NCBI GenBank assembly: GCA_047967505.1
Contig: CM106538.1
Reading direction: 5' to 3' (one strand)
Source of the DNA: Dipteris shenzhenensis
Taxonomy: Eukaryota > Polypodiophyta > Polypodiopsida > Gleicheniales
DNA: 64,000 nt
A program made the position numbers and the translations under genes. Positions 57,849-64,000 of this stretch are shown here, piece by piece. Numbering within the stretch: the first letter of the stretch is position 1; each line of letters starts with the position of its first letter. The notes under the pieces were generated by a model. It saw nothing but the letters and a program-made list of their open reading frames with translations. It made no database searches and had not been told where the DNA came from.

Positions 57849-58860
57849 CACTACGAAATCTAAGGGGGTGCTTGGGCTACGAGGGGGTAGATTGGGTGCG
57901 TGAGAAGGTTGCTGCTGCAGCTGCAATATTGCAAGCTGATGATCATGACGAGAAACTGCGAGAGACAAACGTGGAGGAAAGTTGGAATGATGGAAGAAAG
58001 CAGACGACGTTGGTTTATGCAGATTGGAGCGATGGAAGCTTTGAAGCGACAGGCCGGCAACTGAGGCAAGGCTGGCGATGGGGAGAGCTCACGGCTCGAG
58101 TGTACTCGAATGTTGGGAAAATGTAAGCTTTTTCGGCTCGGTAGGGAAGATTGTTTACGGCGCCTACTAGGATTGTGCCATCTATTGAGATTTTCTTTTC
58201 ATGAGATTTGAGATTTTTACCTTTCACTTTGTATCACGTTCAGGAACAGGGCTGCCTGCCTGCCTACCTGGCCACAGCCCTCGTTGGAGATCCACCCTGG
58301 GCCGGTGGCCTCAATAGGCCCCCCATTCAAAAGAAACTACCTATTAATTAACTAGAGTTGCCGTAGGCAGCCTCTTTGTCATCGGGCACATAACTATTAC
58401 CTCGACGTTAACTTGAATCATAGCATTTTATCAAAATTTTAAATGAAAAAAAAGAATGAGTAAAAATATGGACATCAGACACGACACAAGGTCCGTTGGG
58501 ACCCGATCCTCCTTGCAAACGTTAGGGGTGCTGATTTATTATTAACTTGGCCATATTGTTTGTGAATTGTGCATTTTTGGAGTTGAAGCCTAACAAATGC
58601 ATGAATAGGACGATGCTCCACAAGAGCACATAAACGATCCTCATTGCACTCTATAAGATATTGTCACATATGAATAAAGGTATTGATATCTTTTGATCTT
58701 GTATTTAGCTTGGATTTTCTTACTCCCTCACATTGAGAACATGCATCAAAAGAGAGGAATCTTGTAAGAATTCAAATTGAAAACAAGAAATTTTGAATGG
58801 ATGAGGAATTGAAAATATTTGTATGATAATATAAAGTATAGAACTATTTATAACCACACA
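57849..58860. other. Upstream region of the O-fucosyltransferase gene
   Basis: GC-richer 5' flank to about 58300, then AT-rich. There is no clear TATA box and no other gene. Confidence 0.4.
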
Positions 58861-60930
58861 TAGTGTGGGCAGGGAGGCGGCGCACTTCCTTTGCCAAAGA
58901 GTTATATAATTCAAGGGAACAGCCCTTCCCTGTGGTTTTAGAAGTGCTTGAGATAGAGACAATCGATGAGTGTACCTCCTTGCTAGCACATGAAAGTTCA
59001 TGGTGTGAAGGCCTTTGGATTAAAGGGACAAGGTTTGAGAGTTTGATTATAGTAGAACAGATTCAACTTGGAGTGGCTTGAAACTCTCCCGTTGCTGTGT
59101 GGGGGGTCTCCTCTTCTCCCTCCCAGCAGATCCATGCATTGTGTACGTAATTTACAGTGTCCAAGAACATGACCTTTTCCAGCTTTGTTCGAGACTACAT
59201 GAAGCTTTGAGTTATGTCTTGTTAGATAAATATTATCCTATACATCGCTCTCCATATTTTGATTCCCCATCTTTCCTCTCCTCTGCTCACCAAACCTGAG
59301 AAAGGGGACCAAAAGAATTCAATGCCATGGAAGACCTTCCATTAAGACATTTCAATGCATTAGAGGAACCTTATTAGGATCTAGCTCTTGCAACCCAAGG
59401 CAATTCCTCATCTGCAAAAACTATCGTAAAGAGCTCACAAGAGAAAGGCTTACGAAACTATCTCACTTTCTTCAAAGCATTGCAATTGTTACACCTTATC
59501 ATCACCAGGTAGATTAATGTCTTGATTAACAAATCATGACCCAAAATTGATCGGAGAAGCAAACGTTTCGAGATCAGCCCACCTTAATAACCGCACTCTG
59601 TACAAGTATGAGCATGGTCTTCCACTACGGTGCACCGATCAAAAATCTAAAGGTCTTATGCTTTAGAGCAAGCTTTTCATCCAGACTAACCATAAATCAA
59701 CTCCATTTAAGATTAAAAACAATAACTCACCTTTCGATAGATGACTCACATGTCAAAAGGGGGGTCTTTCAACAAGCGAGGTTTGTGTGTTATCAGATTC
59801 TATAAAATGTGGCATCATGGTTGGGTCAAGCTAACTTATTATCTATTCTAGATATATTTGTCACGAAGCTTTGCCAAATTCCCAATCCAAAGTTTCTCTA
59901 GAGCAATGCTTTGTGTCTCGCTAGCCTTGACAAACTTGCCATTTCTTTTCAAGCGACCTCCATGACTTACAGTCTCGAATATTGTGAAACATGTCTCACC
60001 TACAGCTTAGGTCACCAGTAAATTCTCTCATGGATGCCAGGATGTTGCTATTGTAGTGTTTTTTGCCCTCATATTTGCCTTTCATGTACATTGTCTTCAT
60101 TCTGTTCTGGGGATATGGCATATTGGAAATTCTTATTATCACCTCGTACTCCCTAAGCAACTTTATGTTACAGAAGCGATTTGGTGCCATGTAGGTTGTT
60201 GTTTCATGTATATCTAGCCGGTCCAATGGTTGCAAACTTGTAATTTTCTTGCGGTGTGTCTTGTCTCCGATTCCAATATTAATGGTTAGAGGCTGAGCTG
60301 TGACCAACTGTGAAGATTCTACATGGCAATTCTCTCAGGTCAGATCAGCCAAAAGCACAAAGAGATTCTAGAAAAGCAAGACTTTCCACATCTTTGCACT
60401 TATCCGGTTTGCCATTCTAAGCTCTTATCTTTGCCACATCTTGCCTTCATCTATTCAATCATCATCTATTCAATCGACCTGATCTATGAACTCACGGTCA
60501 GGGGCTAATTCGTTATAGTTGCTGCGGCTCGCATCCATCCACCATCAACACTTCGCTCCCAAGAATCACCTATGCTGCAAGTTTTTGAACATCTTTAAAC
60601 TCCCACATGCCATCCCCTTCCTTCTCCAAAACTCTGATGGTATATGGAAGACCATAGCATAGCTCCTCCACACTCTTAGTGGCTTTCCATGGTACTTCAG
60701 ATATCACCCCGAGAGGTATGTTGCTTCCAAGAGGAGGTAGATGCATGGCATGTGGTGAGATGCACTATGCTTTTGCGATCTGTGTTCAAAAGAAAGAAAT
60801 CACTCAAAAAGTCAATCACTCTAAAAAATAAAGTAGAATTCAAACCGTTAGATCTTTTAAAATTGACATCCAAGATTGTAACAAGTGGCTTCATAAGGGC
60901 TCACAAAAGTGAAACTTCACCCTAGGGAGC
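58861..60930. other. Decayed region with uncertain minus-strand coding pieces
   Basis: Minus-strand stretches that look coding are VEELCYGLPYTIRVLEKEGDGMW with EFKDVQKLAA (about 60670-60570) and REYEVIIRISNMPYPQNRMKTM (about 60155-60080). They could be exons of one gene, which I do not recognise. Short plus-strand frames show no family resemblance. Confidence 0.3.
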
Positions 60931-61107
60931 CTACTGTAATTAGTCGATGTGCGGGGGGAGTGGCACAAAGATTAACTTTGATTAACATAAGCTAGGGTGG
61001 CACGATTAATTAGAAGTCTCCAGACACCGAAGAATCTGCAATTAATCAAAAGTCTCCAGAACCCAAGGGATCCAGACCAGTGAGCTCTATAGATACAAGG
61101 AGGTGTT

Positions 61108-61202
61108 GAGAGAGGGAGGGAAGAGGGAGGGAGAGGGAGGGAGAGGGAGGAAGTGGAGGGAGAGGGAGAGGAGAGGAAGGAAGGGGAGGGAGTGGGAGAT
61201 GG
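61108..61202. repeat. Purine-rich (GGGA/GAGG)n tract
   Basis: gagggagggaagagggagggagagggaggg and similar. A homopurine run able to form triplex or G-rich structures. Confidence 0.9.
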
Positions 61203-61439
61203 GAAGTACAAGGAACTCTTTCTACTAACGAGTCAAGAACATGAGTGACAATGTTAAGGCCAATTCGTTGTGTACATGCATCCCTTGACCCTGATAGCAC
61301 ATTCAGTGCACATATGACCATGCGATCATGCTTTCCATATTGTCTATGAACAGATTAATGTTCGAGTAGCACACAATATAGCACATACTAAGAAAATCAA
61401 AAACTATTGTGGCATGCTACGAGATTTGCTTTAGACTCC

Positions 61440-61982
61440 ACGGTCATAGGCTCTCACCACACACTCTTAAGATCTAAAAAACGTAATCCATTATGCCTTC
61501 TTCAATAAGAATCTGTACGTCGCTTGAGAGTGCTACTTCCGATGGACACATATGGCATAGTAGCTGCAATGCAGTTAACAATTGAACCTCTGAATCAGAT
61601 GATATTAGAGACCCTTTGATTGCATCTACAAATATTCTAGGAAATTTGTTCTCCTCTTCATGGATGTTTCCGATAGGAGGTGCTTGGAGGCAGATATTTA
61701 TGATTAAACGATGAGCTAGAGTACTCAGCAGAGTTGCAAGAAATAGGAGAGGGCCTAAGAAAATGAACTCATGCAAGTCCAATTGGCCAAAGAAACAACA
61801 AAAGATTGAAAATCCCCCCCTTACCAATGCAATTTGTTCGTAATTCACCGCTCTCATTTTTCAGCGGGGCAATGAGAGCTAAGTCGATCAAGTTTGGAAG
61901 GAAGCTCACAAGCTCATCTACGTCATCTTCCAACGAGGATACTTTATAAAGGAGGAACAAGATTTCTCCTTGCAGATGATCC
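61440..61982 (-). pseudogene. PRD1: PRD1-like (putative recombination initiation defect 1) fragment, two exons
   Basis: Exon 61982-61825, after a tttagcag acceptor and before a GTAAGG donor, encodes GEILFLLYKVSSLEDDVDEL, FLPNLIDLALIAPLKNESGE and LRTNCI. The next exon (about 61740 down) encodes LLSTLAHR, FVDAIKGSLISSDSEVQLLT, and ILIEEGIMDYVF followed by TAG and ILR. The strings LLYKxSSxED, AIKGxLxSSDSEVQ and DYVFEILR are what I remember of plant PRD1, a meiotic protein needed for double-strand-break formation. The TAG replaces the Glu expected in DYVFEILR, and no further exons are evident, so this is a broken or partial gene. The symbol is a recognition from memory, not a database match. Confidence 0.6.
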
Positions 61983-61999
61983 CTGCTAAATCAAACACG

Positions 62000-62680
62000 A
62001 CATGTGCATGTGAGAAGCATTGTCTGTCTCATCACCTCAAATACTCCTATGATCACTAATGCATTGCCAACCTTGAAAGAATTGAAGAGCGAGGTATACT
62101 GGTAGCTTTAGGCCTACAATGAGGTTAATCAAGAAGCCTTGTGAGCTCTTTATATAGCTTGTGGTAAGTAATTGTCGTGTCTATAGATTGAATAGACTCA
62201 AGATGAAGGCAGAGCACATGCAAATCAATTGGACACTTCTTTTACACATGACACCTCTCTTGGGCACACTTTTTCCACTGTTTTTTTCACTACCTCTATC
62301 AAGTAACACTTTGATAGTCGGATTGGGGCCTGCCTACTTCTCTGCCTCATTCCCTTTGGTGGAGTCGATAAGAACGAGCACATGAGCTCCCTGCATTGTT
62401 TGTGAAGTTACTGAATATGATTTTAAAAACTTGGACAGAAGCTAACAGATAAGCCCTAAATGCAAGGGACAATGGGGGATGTTACAAATTTCTTACTATT
62501 AACAGACCTAGAAGTAGATGGAGATAGTTGAGACATCCATTGTAGAAAAAAATATTCATTGTGTTACCAATGCACAAAGGATGTAGGAGTTGGAGACACT
62601 CGTACAATAACAAAGGAATCTTGGAAGAGCCTACAGAGAGCAGGGGTTATAGGAGAAACCACTTTGCAACTATAGCCTCT
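62000..62680. other. No gene recognised
   Basis: A short minus-strand stretch GAHVLVLIDSTKGNEAEK near 62400-62340, followed by a stop, is the only coding-like text. Confidence 0.4.
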
Positions 62681-62687
62681 CACAACA

Positions 62688-62960
62688 ACACAAAGTAGCT
62701 ATAGACGCGCTTGGTAGATGCGCAAAATAGCGAGCGCGTCTATAGGCGTTGCTTTAGTAGAGGAATTACGGGCGCATCTAAAAGCACGTCTAACAACTCG
62801 TCTATTTGCGCATATATTAACACGTTTACTTGCGCATCTAAATTGAGAAAATACGGGCCCGTCTAGCATCGCGTTTATCAGTGCATCTATTTGTGCATGT
62901 ATTAGCGCGTTTATTTGCGCGTTTACACTGAGAATTAGATGCACATTTAGACGCATAGAT
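62688..62960. repeat. Degenerate ~12-bp repeats (ttgcgcatcta / tagacgcgc), candidate CACTA subterminal repeats
   Basis: About twenty variants of GCGCRTCTA, GCGCGTTTA and their inverses (TAGACGCGC, TAGATGCGC) at intervals of roughly 12-14 bp. They are GC-rich within an AT-rich region and lie just beyond the 3' end of the inverted CACTA fragment. Subterminal repeats of this size bind the element's own protein in known CACTA elements; the assignment is inference. Confidence 0.55.
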
Positions 62961-63109
62961 AGATGCAAACCAGAGAATACAAAAAGTGAGATTTTGGTGT
63001 ACATCATTGCTTTCCAAACATTGCCCATGATTACCAAAGCACATAATATTTTGCAAGCCCACATATACAAGAATTAAGTGAGATGAGGAGAATGAGACAA
63101 TATGTAAAA

Positions 63110-63908
63110 TAGTTTTGCCAATATCAATTATGGGGCTACGGTTCAATCTCATCCTCAATGAGATCAACCCTTGCCAAACTATCTACTTCAAAATCCAAAC
63201 AAGTGTTTAGATCTACAAATACATTCAACCCACTACTAGTGCCACTCATGTGCTCATCGAAATCAGCATCTCGAATGGTAGGCTCGTCCTCACAGGTAAT
63301 GGCATCAATATCTGTATCTCCTATCTCATGATCCTCCTCCTCTCTCGTATCACGGTCATCATCACGTCCATGGCCATGATCATCCTCCATATGCTCCATA
63401 TTAGTAAATGTACTATACATCACTTTGGAACGTGGCATGATAGGTATGACATGCCACCATCTATTATTATCCACCATTGGTTGATAGACAACCTAATTCA
63501 AACACAAATACAATCATGTTATTTTTCTTGCATCAAATATTTAAAAGCGAGTATTTTTATATGTGTGCACAGTACCTGTTCACATTGTTGCGGTAGTACT
63601 AGTGTGTCCTTCCTACTTTGCCAAAACTTTGTGGAGTCAATAGTTACAAAGCCACTTGCATAGCATTTGATTCTTCCGTTAGGGCCTCTTTCCACGTCCA
63701 CGTCCTTAAACCACTTTACATCCAAAACATACACAAAGAAGCGTCGAAAGTCAAGCATAATAATATCTTGGATTATGCCACAATAATCATCCATGGCTCC
63801 ATTGGCTCCCTCAAAGCTAGCAATGACACCGCAATCTTGTGTGTTTCTCTTATCATCAATCCGTTGTGTTCGAAAACGCTTGCCCTCACACCACATAGCA
63901 TTGAACAT
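63110..63908 (-). pseudogene. CACTA-type fragment with DUF4216-like domain, copy 2 (inverted)
   Basis: Minus strand from 63908: FRTQRIDDKRNTQDCGVIAS, GAMDDYCGIIQDIIMLDFRRF, FVYVLDVKWFKDV, GFVTIDSTKFWQSRKDTLV (DUF4216-like). After an intron near 63570-63490 comes VDNNRWWHVIPIMPRSKVMYS, with an acidic EDDHGHGRDDDRDTREEEDHEIGD tail to 63136. It is better preserved than copy 1: it keeps the Cys-Gly-Val-Ile-Ala-Ser and DYCGIIQDII segments that are broken there. The gene's upstream part is beyond the window. Confidence 0.7.
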
Positions 63909-64000
63909 AGTGCACTACACCAAGAAAAAATCAATTAAATAAGCAATCTAAATTATTGAAAGCTCCTAACTTATGCATAAAATTCTATATACCGACCTTG

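Overview
This is a nuclear segment of a land plant. The evidence is plant-type Ty1/copia and Ty3/gypsy retrotransposons primed by initiator tRNA-Met, GT/AG introns throughout, long (CT)n tracts, a plant O-fucosyltransferase gene, a PRD1-like meiotic gene fragment and an Aux/IAA-like remnant. The window is about 90% mobile-element material with several little-known DNA-transposon gene families, and the Aux/IAA remnant looks seed-free-plant-like. A fern or another non-angiosperm land plant is therefore my best guess, but this is inference.

Layout. 1-0.8 kb: end of a gypsy integrase, followed by its repetitive 3' region and probable LTR. 4.5-11.55 kb: a minus-strand transposon gene ('family Z') split by a copia element (5532-10857, LTRs of about 727 bp, TSD TGGAT). 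11.7-13.0 kb: tandem repeats. 13.03-19.86 kb: a chimeric copia element, with 5' LTR and pol from one family and 3' end and LTR from the family at 5.5 kb. It abuts a truncated minus-strand gene (19.86-21.0) and a 34-bp terminal-repeat relic (21510-21543). 21.56-23.3 kb: a dead Ulp1-like protease gene. 24.3-25.0 kb: a second family-Z fragment. 25.4-26.0 kb: Aux/IAA-like remnant. 26.5-26.8 kb: a minus-strand copia LTR with its primer-binding site. 26.8-31.3 kb: a macrosatellite built on a near-palindromic GAGAATGGCA...TGCCATTCTC motif.

31.5-37.2 kb: a multi-exon plus-strand gene or gene set with, in order, a ParB-like GQHS segment, a beta-class amino-DNA-methyltransferase-like domain, an FCP1/HAD-phosphatase-like domain and a SET domain. 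Its introns carry the same palindrome as the macrosatellite. A minus-strand gene follows (38.5-40.9 kb) with two hairpin MITE-like repeats embedded in it.

43.292-53.093 kb: a 9.8-kb DNA transposon with 34-bp terminal inverted repeats (32/34 identical). It carries a large candidate transposase, a minus-strand gene related to the one at 38.5 kb, a gene whose product begins with a recognisable histone H3 (tail plus histone fold) and continues into a Ulp1/C48 cysteine protease, and a fourth uncharacterised gene that also occurs at 19.9-21.0 kb. The H3-Ulp1 gene is the most unusual object in the window.

53.1-64.0 kb: two inverted copies of a CACTA-type (DUF4216-like) fragment bracket the only ordinary host genes, a minus-strand O-fucosyltransferase (55.66-57.85 kb) and a two-exon PRD1-like pseudogene (61.4-62.0 kb). 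Most element genes carry stops and frameshifts, many of them CAG-to-TAG or TGG-to-TAG changes as expected from deamination of methylated cytosine.
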